From Amycolatopsis bartoniae (GTDB lineage: Bacteria; Actinomycetota; Actinomycetes; Mycobacteriales; Pseudonocardiaceae), in the NCBI RefSeq assembly GCF_014191255.1, contig NZ_JACHWH010000013.1, positions 61,766-125,765 of the forward strand: 64,000 nucleotides of DNA, written 5' to 3'. Each line of letters opens with the position of its first letter. The stretch's first letter is position 1. Of this stretch, positions 51,834 through 60,422 are shown piece by piece. The position numbers and the translations under genes were made by a program. A model generated the notes under the pieces. It had not been told where the DNA came from. It saw nothing but the letters and a program-made list of their open reading frames with translations, and made no database searches.

Positions 51834-51876
51834 GAAATCGGTCCTCCTTTACTGACGCCCCTCATGGCGCTAATTT

Positions 51877-51884
51877 AGGGTACT
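51877..51884. promoter_or_regulatory. Weak AGTATACT-type element (AGGGTACT) between lipoprotein and CoA-transferase
   Basis: TTTAGGGTACTCATC lies in the 77-bp gap between starts 51833 (-) and 51911 (+). It differs from AGGATACT by one base, with the same flanking AT tract. Confidence 0.45.
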
Positions 51885-51910
51885 CATCTTGGAGTCCAGG
51901 AGGAAGCCCG

Positions 51911-53041
51911 ATGCCACCAGAGGACACTGGAGTCCCGGCGCAGCTCGACGGCCTGCGTGTGCTGGACCTGTCGAACTACACGCCCGGTCCGTTCGCGACG
52001 CAGATCCTGGCCGATCTCGGCGCGACGGTGCTCAAGGTGGAGCGGCCTCCGCATGGCGATCTGGAACGGCTGTCGGTGCCGGAGTACTTCCGGGCCTACA
52101 ACCGGGGCAAGCACTCGATCGCACTCGACCTGCGCGACCCCGGCGACCGCGCCGAGCTGCACAAACTCGCCGCGGAGGCAGACGTGGTCGTGGAAGGGTT
52201 CCGGCCCGGCGTCGCCGAGCGGATCGGCGCCGGGTTCGCGGAACTGGGCCGGCTGAACCCCCGGCTGGTCTACGTCTCGCTCCCCGGTGTTCCGGCCGCG
52301 TCCCCGTTCGCGCACGACCGGGCCCACGACTCGGAGTTCCAGTCGCGCGTCGGAGCGCTGGCGGTGCTGGCGGGCGAGGGCGGGCCCACCTACGACGTGC
52401 CCTACCCGGTGTCGGACTACGCGGCCGGGATGTACGCCACGATCGGCATCCTCGCGGCGCTCGCCCGGCCGGCGGGAGCGCCCGTCCGGATCGAAGCCCC
52501 GTGCTTTTCCGCGGCGCTGGCGTGGATGTACCCCATGCTGTGCCGGCTCGTGCACCCGGTCGGCACGCCGTCGCGAGGACGGATGCCGGGGGTCGGCGTC
52601 TTCGTCACCTCCGACGGCCGCCACCTCACGATGTCGACCATCGAGGACCGGGGCTGGGTGGAACTGTGCCGCGCGATCGGGCGCCCCGACGTGGCCGACG
52701 ATCCCGGGTTGGCCACGCTGGCCCAGCGCAAGGAGCGGTTCGGCGAGCTCGACGACATGTTGCGGTCCGCGATCGCGGCGCGTCCGCTGGCCCACTGGGA
52801 GACCGTGCTCCGGGACCACGAGGTGTCGGTCGGGCCGGTGCGGACGCCGCACGAGGCGCTAGAGGACGAACTGGTCCGGTCGCTGGGGATGCTGCACGAA
52901 GGCGAGGAACCCGGATCCGCGCCGGCGCTCGGGTTGCCGCTGAACGGTCTGCGGTCCGTGGTCCACCGCCACGTGCCCGCCATCGACGAAGACGGCGACG
53001 CCGTGCGGGCGGACGGCTGGACGGCGCTCGGCCGCGGATAG
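51911..53041 (+). CDS. Family III CoA-transferase
   Basis: 376 residues. GLRVLDLSNYTPGPFATQIL, DLGATVLKVERPPHGDLERL, YNRGKHSIALDLRDPGDRAE and PVSDYAAGMYATIGILAAL, where the Asp is the probable catalytic residue. The middle region is shorter than in the paralogue at 42210. It transfers CoA, or isomerises or racemises a CoA ester. ATG 51911 follows CAGGAGG. It is monocistronic and convergent with the SDR gene ending at 53052, with 10 bp between. Confidence 0.85.
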   Translation: MPPEDTGVPAQLDGLRVLDLSNYTPGPFATQILADLGATVLKVERPPHGDLERLSVPEYFRAYNRGKHSIALDLRDPGDRAELHKLAAEADVVVEGFRPGVAERIGAGFAELGRLNPRLVYVSLPGVPAASPFAHDRAHDSEFQSRVGALAVLAGEGGPTYDVPYPVSDYAAGMYATIGILAALARPAGAPVRIEAPCFSAALAWMYPMLCRLVHPVGTPSRGRMPGVGVFVTSDGRHLTMSTIEDRGWVELCRAIGRPDVADDPGLATLAQRKERFGELDDMLRSAIAARPLAHWETVLRDHEVSVGPVRTPHEALEDELVRSLGMLHEGEEPGSAPALGLPLNGLRSVVHRHVPAIDEDGDAVRADGWTALGRG

Positions 53042-53051
53042 CCGGGACCCT

Positions 53052-53825
53052 TCACGGCATGTAGGAACCGCCGTTGACGTGCACGGTGCTCCCGGTCGTG
53101 TAGGCGGCTGACGGGAGGCACAGCGTGGCCACGGCGACCGCGATTTCCCCGACCCGGCCGAACCGCGGCACGACCGACCCCAGCCGGCGCGTCTGCGCGG
53201 CCTGGTCCTCGGGATCGGGCCACTTGGCCTCGACCGCGGGTGTGGCGGTCAGGCCCGGGGCGACGCAGTTGACGGTCACCCCGCGCTGCCCGACCTCGGC
53301 GGCGACGGACCGGGTGAACCCGGTGATGCCCGCCTTGGCCGCCGCGTACGGCGTCAGTCCCGGCCCGGGGTCCCAGGCCGCCGAGGAGGTGATGTTGACG
53401 ATCCGGCCCCAGCCCGCCGCGAGCATCGACGGCAGTACCGCGCGGGTCACGTGCATCGTGCCGTAGAGGTGGGTCCGCACGACGAGGTCCCAGTCCGCGT
53501 CGGTGAGGCCGGTGACCGGGCCGCGGGGGCCCGGCACGCCGGCGGCGTTGACGGCGATGTCGAGGCGGCCGTACCGGTCCAGGACCGCCGTGACCGCCGC
53601 GCCGACCTCCACCGGATCGACGACGGAGGCGGCGACCCCGGTCAGCTCCGCGCCGGTCGTGCCGGAAAGGCGGCGGGCGGCGTCCGCGGGCCCGGCTTGC
53701 GCGTGGTCCAGCACGACGACCGCGGCGCCACGGCGGGCGAGTTCCGCCGCGGCGCCGCCACCGATGCCACCGGCACCGCCGGTGACCAGCGCGACCCGGC
53801 CCGTCAAATCGTCCACACAGGACAT
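53052..53825 (-). CDS. Short-chain dehydrogenase/reductase (SDR)
   Basis: 257 residues. VALVTGGAGGIGGGAAAELA glycine motif, NAAGVPGPRGPV, NITSSAAWDP with the catalytic Ser, and PYAAAKAGITGFTR with Tyr and Lys; the C-terminal TTGSTVHVNGGSYMP is typical of FabG-like proteins. It likely oxidises a 3-hydroxyacyl-CoA or a ring alcohol. ATG at 53823-53825 follows GGAGG. It is divergent from the SDR at 53884 with 58 bp between. Confidence 0.88.
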   Translation of the reverse strand: MSCVDDLTGRVALVTGGAGGIGGGAAAELARRGAAVVVLDHAQAGPADAARRLSGTTGAELTGVAASVVDPVEVGAAVTAVLDRYGRLDIAVNAAGVPGPRGPVTGLTDADWDLVVRTHLYGTMHVTRAVLPSMLAAGWGRIVNITSSAAWDPGPGLTPYAAAKAGITGFTRSVAAEVGQRGVTVNCVAPGLTATPAVEAKWPDPEDQAAQTRRLGSVVPRFGRVGEIAVAVATLCLPSAAYTTGSTVHVNGGSYMP

Positions 53826-53835
53826 CACAACCTCC

Positions 53836-53861
53836 GAATACCGGGAAGAAAAAGGAATACC
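53836..53861. promoter_or_regulatory. Direct repeat GAATACC in the divergent SDR promoter
   Basis: GAATACC at 53836-53842 and again at 53855-53861, 19 bp apart. It is a distant match to the AGGATACT series, so I list it apart. Confidence 0.25.
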
Positions 53862-53883
53862 AAGAAGGATCGAGGCGAGGGAC

Positions 53884-54768
53884 ATGAGCAGAAGGCTCGA
53901 CGACCAGGTCGTGCTGATCACCGGTTCGACCCACGGGATCGGCAGGCGGATGGCGGAGCTGTTCGCGCACGAGGGCGCACGGGTCGTGGTGACCGGCCGC
54001 AGCCGCGACGCGGGTGCGGAGCTGGAGCGGACGATCACCGAAGCGGGCGGACAGGCGTTGTACGTACCGATGGACATCACGGTCGAGGAGGACGTGCGGG
54101 GCGCGGTCCGCGCCGGGGTCGAGCGTTTCGGCAAGCTGACCGCGCTGGTCAACAACGCGGCGTGGGTGCAGGGCCGGTGGAAAGTGGACGGCCCGGTCAC
54201 CGAGATAGCGCTCGCCGACTGGGAACAGATCTTCCGCGTGAACACCACCGGGACCTTCCTCGCGAGCAAGTACGCGCTGCCCGAGATCGTGCGCTCGGGC
54301 GGCGGTTCCGTGGTCCACATCGCGTCGACCGCGGCGATGCAGGGGCGCGCCGGCCTCGACGCCTACACCGCCAGCAAGGGGGCCATGGTCAGCCTGACCC
54401 GGTCGATGGCGGCCTACTATTCGCGGTATTCGGTGCGGGTGAACTGCCTGGTGTCGGGTTTCGTGGACACCGGCGAGCCGGCGATCCGGGCGATGCTGGA
54501 CGATCCGCAGTTCGGCCCGATGATCCGCAAGTACTACCAGGGCCGGGTCGGCACTCCGTCGGACATCGCCTACACCGCCGCGCACCTCGTGTCGGACCAG
54601 GCCGGGTTCATCACCGGCGCGATCGTTCCCGTCGACGGCGGCGCCACCGGACTGTCCCACATGGACCGTCAGGTGGCGGACATGCCCGGGTTCCCGAGCG
54701 GTGCGGAGGTCGACACCGACGCCGCGGACCGGTTGTCGACGGCGGGTGCGGAGGTGAACCCGTCCTGA
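53884..54768 (+). CDS. Short-chain dehydrogenase/reductase (SDR)
   Basis: 294 residues. VVLITGSTHGIGRRMAELFA glycine motif, LVNNAAWVQG, HIASTAAMQG, and AYTASKGAMVSLTRSMAAYY with Tyr and Lys. It carries a C-terminal extension (MDRQVADMPGFPSGAEVDTD) beyond the usual 250 residues. ATG 53884 follows GGCGAGGGAC, a weaker site. Reaction direction unknown. Ends before the 18-bp hairpin at 54780-54818. Confidence 0.87.
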   Translation: MSRRLDDQVVLITGSTHGIGRRMAELFAHEGARVVVTGRSRDAGAELERTITEAGGQALYVPMDITVEEDVRGAVRAGVERFGKLTALVNNAAWVQGRWKVDGPVTEIALADWEQIFRVNTTGTFLASKYALPEIVRSGGGSVVHIASTAAMQGRAGLDAYTASKGAMVSLTRSMAAYYSRYSVRVNCLVSGFVDTGEPAIRAMLDDPQFGPMIRKYYQGRVGTPSDIAYTAAHLVSDQAGFITGAIVPVDGGATGLSHMDRQVADMPGFPSGAEVDTDAADRLSTAGAEVNPS

Positions 54769-54779
54769 GGCCGGAACAG

Positions 54780-54818
54780 GGGTGTGCCTGGCGAGCGGAT
54801 CGCTCGCCAGGCACACCC
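54780..54818. terminator. Bidirectional hairpin between SDR and lipoprotein genes
   Basis: GGGTGTGCCTGGCGAGCG and its exact complement make an 18-bp stem with loop GAT. It lies between stops at 54768 (+) and 54828 (-). Confidence 0.8.
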
Positions 54819-54827
54819 GCCGGAGCC

Positions 54828-56378
54828 TCAGTTCGTCAGGCCGAGGGTGCGGATGTCGGGGTTGAGCGTGATCGAGCTCCACGGCATCTGGTCCAGGCCG
54901 ACGAGTTTGGCGGTGCCGGCGAAGAGGTTCGGGATGCTGCACACGTGGACATGGACCGGTTCGGCGATCACGGCCCGGCTGAACTGCTCCAGTGCCGCGG
55001 TGCGTTCCGGCGAGCCGATGGGGGCCGCGATGGCCTGCCGGGCGCGGGCGGTGATCTCCGGCGAGGCGCCGCCCGGGCTGTCCAGGCCGAGGAAGTTGTT
55101 CTCCAGGGTCAGCGCCGGGTCCAGCTCGCCATTGATCTGGTGGACCATCAGATCCGGTTTGCCACTGCGGAAGATCCCGCGCGCGTCGTTCTGGTTGACA
55201 CCGTTGATCCGGAGATTGATGCCGGCCTTCGCCAGCTGCGCCTGGATCGCCGGTGCCAGCGTCTGGGACAGCCCGGCGGCCAGGAAGATCCCGTCGAGGG
55301 TGAGCCCGGTGGCGCCGGCGGCGGCCAGCAGCTGCTTCGCCTTCTCCGGGTCGTAGGGATATTGCTGCTCGGCGCCGTCGATGTGCCCGGGGCCGGTCGG
55401 GAACGGCTGGACCGCGGGCTGGCACAGGCCGCCCACCAGGGCGCTGAGGGCGTTGCGGTCCACGGCGTAGTTCAGGGCGCGACGGACGTCCGGGTTGTCC
55501 AGGGGCGCGTGCGTGGTGTTCAGGTACAGCGTGAACACCGATTGCGTCGGCTTGGTCAGTACCTGGTAGGCGGGGTCGGACTGGAATCCCTTGGTGTCGG
55601 CGTAGAGGTTGATCTGTGCGTTCGCCCCGTCGATCTGGCCGCTGCGCAGCGCGTTCATCCGGGCGGGACCGTCCGGGATGGACAGGAGCTCGAGCCGGGC
55701 GGCCTTGGCGGCCCCCGGATCCCAGTAGCCGTCGAAGCGCTCGTAGACCGCGCGGTTGGCCGACTGGGAGACGAACTTGTAGGGCCCCGAGCCGACCGGT
55801 GCGGTGGCCAGTGTGGCGAAGGCGGCCGGGCTCGCCATGCCGAGAACGGGGCTGGCCAGTGCGGCGGGCAGGCTGGGGTAGGGCGCCGAAACGGTGAACG
55901 TCACGGTGGCGGGACCGGTGGCCTGAACTCCGGTGACCGGGCCGAGCTTGGCCTTCAGCAAACCGTTGGCCGAGCGGGCCGCCAGCGCGCGTTCGAGGTT
56001 GGCGACGACGGCGGCGCTGTCGATCGGCGCGCCGTCGTGGAAGCGCGCACCGGGGCGGAGGGTGAAGGCCCAGGACAGCTTGTCGGGGGACTCCGCCCAC
56101 CGTTCGGCGAGCCGGGGCACGAGGCCGCCGTTCTGGTCGACCCCGGTGAGCCCGTCGTACAGGGCGCCGAAGTAGGTGACGTCGCCGATCTCGTTGCGGG
56201 AGGCGATCGGGTCGAACTGGACCGGTGGGTTCGCGATCGAGAAGCGGACCGTCGCGGCGCGGTTCACCTCCCCGCCCGCGGTGGTCGCCGGCCGGCCGGC
56301 TCCGGCGCACGCGGTCAGGCTCGCCGCGGTCAGTGCGGCGGTCAGGATGGCCGTGAGGCGCGACGTTCTGGACAACAT
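54828..56378 (-). CDS. Substrate-binding lipoprotein of an oligopeptide-type ABC importer (orphan 2)
   Basis: 516 residues. Lipobox LTAC ends the signal segment, and family-5 blocks follow: YDGLTGVDQNGGLVPRLAE, LRPGARFHDGAPIDSAAVV and VGSGPYKFVSQSANRAVYER. It shares AAVVANLERA and the C-terminal architecture with the lipoprotein at 50286. It probably delivers substrate to the importer at 14099-18004 (inference). ATG at 56376-56378 has GAGGAG upstream. It follows the HMG-CoA-synthase/DUF35 gene by 42 nt and is likely co-transcribed. Confidence 0.87.
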   Translation of the reverse strand: MLSRTSRLTAILTAALTAASLTACAGAGRPATTAGGEVNRAATVRFSIANPPVQFDPIASRNEIGDVTYFGALYDGLTGVDQNGGLVPRLAERWAESPDKLSWAFTLRPGARFHDGAPIDSAAVVANLERALAARSANGLLKAKLGPVTGVQATGPATVTFTVSAPYPSLPAALASPVLGMASPAAFATLATAPVGSGPYKFVSQSANRAVYERFDGYWDPGAAKAARLELLSIPDGPARMNALRSGQIDGANAQINLYADTKGFQSDPAYQVLTKPTQSVFTLYLNTTHAPLDNPDVRRALNYAVDRNALSALVGGLCQPAVQPFPTGPGHIDGAEQQYPYDPEKAKQLLAAAGATGLTLDGIFLAAGLSQTLAPAIQAQLAKAGINLRINGVNQNDARGIFRSGKPDLMVHQINGELDPALTLENNFLGLDSPGGASPEITARARQAIAAPIGSPERTAALEQFSRAVIAEPVHVHVCSIPNLFAGTAKLVGLDQMPWSSITLNPDIRTLGLTN

Positions 56379-56420
56379 CGTTGTTCTCCTCGTCGAAGGG
56401 GTGGGGAACTGGGCTGCGGG

Positions 56421-57878
56421 TCAGCCGTGAGCGCTCGCGGCTTGGGTGTTCGCGGGTTCGCCGGACACCGCTGTGACGTCCGGACGGGCCTTCCAGAAGT
56501 AGTTGTGCACCCCGGCGGCGCTGGCGGTCCGCCGGAACGTCATGCGCACCGGCATGCCGACGACCACGTCGCCGGGGTCGACGTCGGTCAGTTCGCAGAT
56601 CAACCGTCCGCCGCCGGCGAAGTCGACCACGGCGGCGATCACCGGCGGGCTCGGGGAGAACGCGAGGTGATCGATCGAGAAGGTGACGACCCGGCCGCCG
56701 CGTTCGGCGAGCGGGTGGGGCTGCTGGGTGTCGACCGCTCCACAGCGGACGCACACGTGCTCCGCGGGGATGTTCACGGTGTCGCAGGCCGAGCACCGGC
56801 CGGCGACGAGACCGTATTTGTAGGGCGTCGCGCGGTGCGCGGGCGGCGCGGCGGTCGGCTGGGGGTCGGGCCGGCGCGGTGGTTCCCGGACGAGGTGGCC
56901 ACGCCAGGTCAGGAATGTCCCGTAGGAGACGGGCGCGCCTCCCTCGAGCTGGGAGGCGACCGTGACCGGGGCCCGGTGGTCCGGGAGAGCGGCGGTGGTG
57001 CGCAGGACCAGGCAGGACGCCCCGTCGCCGAGGACGACCAGCACGACGACCTCGCCGGCGCCGGCCCGGTCCAGGACGTCGGCGAGCAGGAGGCCGGCCT
57101 GCGCGGTGCCAGGGTTGCCGGCCCGGGTGACGAGCGTGTCGGTCACCGCCTCGCGGCGTGCGCCGGCCCTGGCCGCCACCGCCCGCGCCGCCCGCTGGTG
57201 GAGACCGGTGACGATGAGGTGGTCGACGGCGCCGATCTCCACCCCCGCCTCCCGCAGGGCACGGCGGAGCACATCGAGGCCGTGATCGGTGTAAGGACCT
57301 TCGGCGAACCGTTCCTCCCAGACGTGCGATGCCGGCTCACCAGGCACCCGCCAGCGGTCGAAGAGCTCGTCGGTGGTCCACGCCGTCGCGAGCACCTCCG
57401 CCAGTGCGGGCCGGTCCGGCCGCGGTGGTGCGAGCACGAAGGCCGCCGCCGCGTCACCGCCGCTCCGCTCGTCGGCCCCGCCGGGCAGGCCGCCGCGGAG
57501 ATCCGACAGCACGGCCAGCGTGGGCCCCGGGCTGGTGGCCGCGGTCGCCAGCGCGGCCGCTCCCGCCCGTGCCGATCCGATCAGGTCCATGGCCAGAGCG
57601 GAACCGGGGAGCCGGAGCGCGGCGTGCGCCGCGGCGGCGTTGGTCCGGTCCAGGTACGGGGGTTCGCCGATCGCGAGGAGGAGGCTGCCGATCTCGTCCC
57701 GGGGAAAGCCGGCGAGGGCGGCACGGCCCGCCTCGACGGCCATGGAGGTGGTGTCCTCGTCGTACCCCGCTACGGTGCGCCGCCCACGTCCGCCCGGCGT
57801 GCCGAGCACGGCTCCGATGTCGGTGAGGTCGAGCCGATGGTGGGGCAGGTAGGACCCGTAGGCCACGAGTGCGTTCAC
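56421..57878 (-). CDS. HMG-CoA-synthase-like domain fused to a DUF35 zinc-ribbon/OB domain
   Basis: 485 residues. The first about 330 form a thiolase-fold HMG-CoA synthase/KAS-III-like domain (LVAYGSYLPHHRLDLTDIGA, GDAAAAFVLAPPR, LIVTGLHQRA, TRAGNPGTAQAGLLLADVL). The rest is DUF35: a zinc ribbon CSACDT...CVRC, then an OB fold (IAAVVDFAGGGRLICELTDV). The usual catalytic cysteine is absent (SARAGAAAL, Ala in its place), so condensation is doubtful. In archaea DUF35 bridges thiolase and HMG-CoA synthase (established); here two of these are fused beside a thiolase. GTG at 57876-57878 has GGAG upstream. Confidence 0.8.
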   Translation of the reverse strand: MNALVAYGSYLPHHRLDLTDIGAVLGTPGGRGRRTVAGYDEDTTSMAVEAGRAALAGFPRDEIGSLLLAIGEPPYLDRTNAAAAHAALRLPGSALAMDLIGSARAGAAALATAATSPGPTLAVLSDLRGGLPGGADERSGGDAAAAFVLAPPRPDRPALAEVLATAWTTDELFDRWRVPGEPASHVWEERFAEGPYTDHGLDVLRRALREAGVEIGAVDHLIVTGLHQRAARAVAARAGARREAVTDTLVTRAGNPGTAQAGLLLADVLDRAGAGEVVVLVVLGDGASCLVLRTTAALPDHRAPVTVASQLEGGAPVSYGTFLTWRGHLVREPPRRPDPQPTAAPPAHRATPYKYGLVAGRCSACDTVNIPAEHVCVRCGAVDTQQPHPLAERGGRVVTFSIDHLAFSPSPPVIAAVVDFAGGGRLICELTDVDPGDVVVGMPVRMTFRRTASAAGVHNYFWKARPDVTAVSGEPANTQAASAHG

Positions 57879-57915
57879 GTCACGCTCCGCTGATCGCCGG
57901 AGTAAGGGCAATTAG

Positions 57916-57923
57916 AGTATACG
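57916..57923. promoter_or_regulatory. AGTATACT-type element (AGTATACG) for the HMGCS-DUF35/lipoprotein operon
   Basis: Minus strand reads CGTATACTCTAATTG; TATACT lies 37 nt upstream of GTG 57878. It stands 79 bp from the thiolase element at 58002. Confidence 0.6.
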
Positions 57924-58001
57924 AAATTATGGACACTAGCCAAGGATCTCGGTGGTAAGTCCAGGATTTCTCGGTCTGACTTCCCTAGTGGGGGGTAGAT
58001 G

Positions 58002-58009
58002 AGTATCTT
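58002..58009. promoter_or_regulatory. AGTATACT-type element (AGTATCTT) placed as -10 of the thiolase gene
   Basis: TATCTT at 58004-58009 is exactly 6 nt before the ATG at 58016, in GGTAGATGAGTATCTTTAAA. No Shine-Dalgarno is present, so the mRNA is probably leaderless. Confidence 0.6.
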
Positions 58010-58015
58010 TAAATC

Positions 58016-59209
58016 ATGTCTGCGCGAAGCATCCGAGACGCGGCCGCCATCGTCGGCATGGGCCTGACCCAGTTCGGCGAGCTCTGGGATCGCGGCCCCG
58101 AAGACCTCATCGTCGAGGCCGCGCTCGCCGCGGTCGAAGATGCGGGGATGACCCTGTCCGACGTGGATGCCTTCTGGCTGGGCACCCGCGCGACGGGCAT
58201 GAGCGGGCTCACGCTCAGCCGTCCCCTCAAGCTCGCCGGCCGGCCGGTCACCCGGGTCGAGAATTTCTGCGCCACGGGTTCCGAGGCGTTCCGCAACGCC
58301 TCCTACGCCGTCGCCGCCGGTGCCTACGACGTGGTCATGGCGCTGGGCGTGGAGAAGATGAAGGACGCGGGCACGTCCGGCCTGGTGCCGGTCCCGGTGC
58401 CCGAGGATGGCACGCGTACCGAGCTCACCGGCCCGGCCTACTTCAGCCTGCTCGTGCCCGCCTATGCCGAACGCCACGGCGTGTCGCGGGAGGAGCTGCG
58501 GCGCGTCCTCACCCACATCGCCGCCAAGAACCACTTCAACGGCGCGCGCAACGCCAAAGCCCAGTTCCGCAAGGAGGTCGCGGCCGAGACGATCGAGCGG
58601 TCCCCCCGCGTCGCCGGCGACCTGCGGGTGTTCGACTGCTCCGGGGTCAGCGACGGCGCCGCGGCCGCGGTGATCGTCCGGGGCGAGGACGCGCCGTCCC
58701 GGCGGCCCGATCCCCTGTACGTCAAGGGTCTGGCGCTCGTCGCGGGCGACGGGTCCGGTCAGCGGGACACGGAGTACGACTTCACGACCTTCCCGGAGGT
58801 CGTGGCGGCGGGACAGCAGGCTTACGCGCAGGCCGGGGTCGAGGATCCGGCCCGGGAGCTCGCACTCGCCGAGGTACACGACTGCTTCACCCCGACCGAG
58901 CTGGTGCTCATGGAGGACCTCGGGTTCTCCGCCCGTGGCTCGGCCTGGAAGGACGTCCTCGCCGGACGGTTCGACCTGCACGGTGACCTGGCGGTGAACC
59001 CGGACGGGGGCCTCAAGAGCTTCGGGCACCCGGTGGGCGCGTCCGGGCTGCGGATGCTCTACGAGTGCTGGCTCCAGCTGCGCGGCGCCGCTCCCGCGGA
59101 ACGGCAGATCGATCTGCGCGGGCGCACGCTCGGGCTGACCCACAACCTCGGTGGTCCGCCGGGGGACTGCGTCTCGTTCGTCTCGGTCGTCGGCACGCGA
59201 CGGGACTGA
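58016..59209 (+). CDS. SCP-x/lipid-transfer-type thiolase
   Basis: 397 residues. Nucleophile Cys in ENFCATGSEAFRNA, then HDCFTPTELVLMEDLGF, GGLKSFGHPVGASGLRM and a C-terminal GGPPGDCVSFVSV, the full thiolase set of the SCP-x/Ltp group. It would cleave a 3-oxoacyl-CoA, or act as an aldolase when paired with a DUF35 protein as in Ltp2-ChsH2 (established for cholesterol degradation). The divergent DUF35 fusion at 56421 is the natural partner. The start has no ribosome site and lies 6 nt after TATCTT. Confidence 0.9.
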   Translation: MSARSIRDAAAIVGMGLTQFGELWDRGPEDLIVEAALAAVEDAGMTLSDVDAFWLGTRATGMSGLTLSRPLKLAGRPVTRVENFCATGSEAFRNASYAVAAGAYDVVMALGVEKMKDAGTSGLVPVPVPEDGTRTELTGPAYFSLLVPAYAERHGVSREELRRVLTHIAAKNHFNGARNAKAQFRKEVAAETIERSPRVAGDLRVFDCSGVSDGAAAAVIVRGEDAPSRRPDPLYVKGLALVAGDGSGQRDTEYDFTTFPEVVAAGQQAYAQAGVEDPARELALAEVHDCFTPTELVLMEDLGFSARGSAWKDVLAGRFDLHGDLAVNPDGGLKSFGHPVGASGLRMLYECWLQLRGAAPAERQIDLRGRTLGLTHNLGGPPGDCVSFVSVVGTRRD

Positions 59210-59211
59210 CC

Positions 59212-60399
59212 GTGCACACGCCAGGTCCGGGTACCCCGCCGCTGCGCGGCGTTCGCGTGCTCGAGCACGGGTCGAAGGGCCCCTCGCAGTTCGGGGCGAT
59301 GGTGCTGGCCGATCTGGGCGCTGACGTGATCCGGGTCGACCGGCTCACCGCACTGGACCGGCCGCTCGCCGGGTACGACCCGCGGCTCGACCTGCTCAAC
59401 CGCGGTCGCCGGTCGATCGCGCTGGACCTGCGGCATGAGTCCGGCGCGGATCTCCTGCTGCGGCTCGTGCGGTCGTCGGACGCCGTCATCGATCCGTTCC
59501 GCCCGGGTGTGACGAGCCGGCTGGGGGCCGGGCCGGAGGAGTGTCTCGCGGCGAACCCCGGCCTGGTGTACGCGCGGATGACGGGCTGGGGGGAAGACGG
59601 GCCGTACGCGCGGACGGCCGGTCACGACATCAACTTCCTCGCCGCGTCCGGGGTTCTCGACCTGATCGGCCGCGCGGACGGCGGGCCGGTCCCGCCGCTG
59701 AACCTCGTGGGGGACTTCGGGGGCGGCGGGATGCTGCTGGCGATCTCGGTGCTGGCCGGCGTCTTCGCGTCCCGGGCGGGCGCCGGCGGGCAGGTCGTCG
59801 ACGTCGCGATGCTCGACGCGTCCGCGCTGCTGGCCACCGTGGTCCATACGCTGCGGGCGATGGACTCGTGGGGGCCGCGCGGGACGAACCTGCTCGACAC
59901 CGGGGCGCCCTACTACGACGTCTACGAGACCGCCGACGGCGGGTACGTCAGCGTCGGCGCCATGGAGCGCACGTTCTACGAGGAGTTGCTGCGCGGCGTC
60001 GGACTGGACGGCGACCCGGCCATGCTCGCCGCGCACCAGGACCGGACACTGTGGACCGAGGCGAAGAAGCGGCTGGCCGAGGCTTTCCGCACCCGGACCC
60101 GGGACGAGTGGGCGGCGGAGTTCGCCGGGCGGGACGCCTGCGTCGAGCCGGTGCTGAACCTGGACGAAGCCACCGAGCACCCGCAGGTGCGGCACCGCGG
60201 GATCTACGAGCCGCGGTTCGGGGTCCCGCAACCCGCGCCGGCGCCCCGGTTCACCGCGACGCCGTCGTCGGTGCGCCGCCCGCCGCCGCTGCCCGGGGAG
60301 CACACGGACGAGATCCTGGAGGGGCTCGGCCTGTCCGCCGCGGAGCGGGAGGAACTCGCCGCGGCCGGAGTGCTGCGCACCGGCGGCCCGACGCGCTGA
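59212..60399 (+). CDS. Alpha-methylacyl-CoA racemase
   Basis: 395 residues, family III CoA-transferase fold, but with racemase markers: the His region AGHDINFLAASGVLDLIGR, then PPLNLVGDFGGGGMLLAISV with the catalytic Asp, as in human AMACR and mycobacterial MCR. It interconverts (R)- and (S)-2-methylacyl-CoA, needed because ACADs accept one epimer only. GTG 59212 is 2 nt after the thiolase stop, so the two are one operon. It is the best evidence here that the substrate has methyl branches. Confidence 0.87.
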   Translation: MHTPGPGTPPLRGVRVLEHGSKGPSQFGAMVLADLGADVIRVDRLTALDRPLAGYDPRLDLLNRGRRSIALDLRHESGADLLLRLVRSSDAVIDPFRPGVTSRLGAGPEECLAANPGLVYARMTGWGEDGPYARTAGHDINFLAASGVLDLIGRADGGPVPPLNLVGDFGGGGMLLAISVLAGVFASRAGAGGQVVDVAMLDASALLATVVHTLRAMDSWGPRGTNLLDTGAPYYDVYETADGGYVSVGAMERTFYEELLRGVGLDGDPAMLAAHQDRTLWTEAKKRLAEAFRTRTRDEWAAEFAGRDACVEPVLNLDEATEHPQVRHRGIYEPRFGVPQPAPAPRFTATPSSVRRPPPLPGEHTDEILEGLGLSAAEREELAAAGVLRTGGPTR

Positions 60400-60422
60400 G
60401 CACCCGGGCCACCGGCGGCCGG

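Noticed and set aside
53836..53861. GAATACC direct repeat as a member of the AGTATACT series
   Set aside because: Two or more mismatches to the consensus and a different flank, so listed separately with low confidence.
59065..59211. Longer start for the racemase gene reaching into the thiolase gene
   Set aside because: This would overlap the thiolase coding end by almost 150 nt; GTG 59212, 2 nt after the thiolase stop, fits an operon better.
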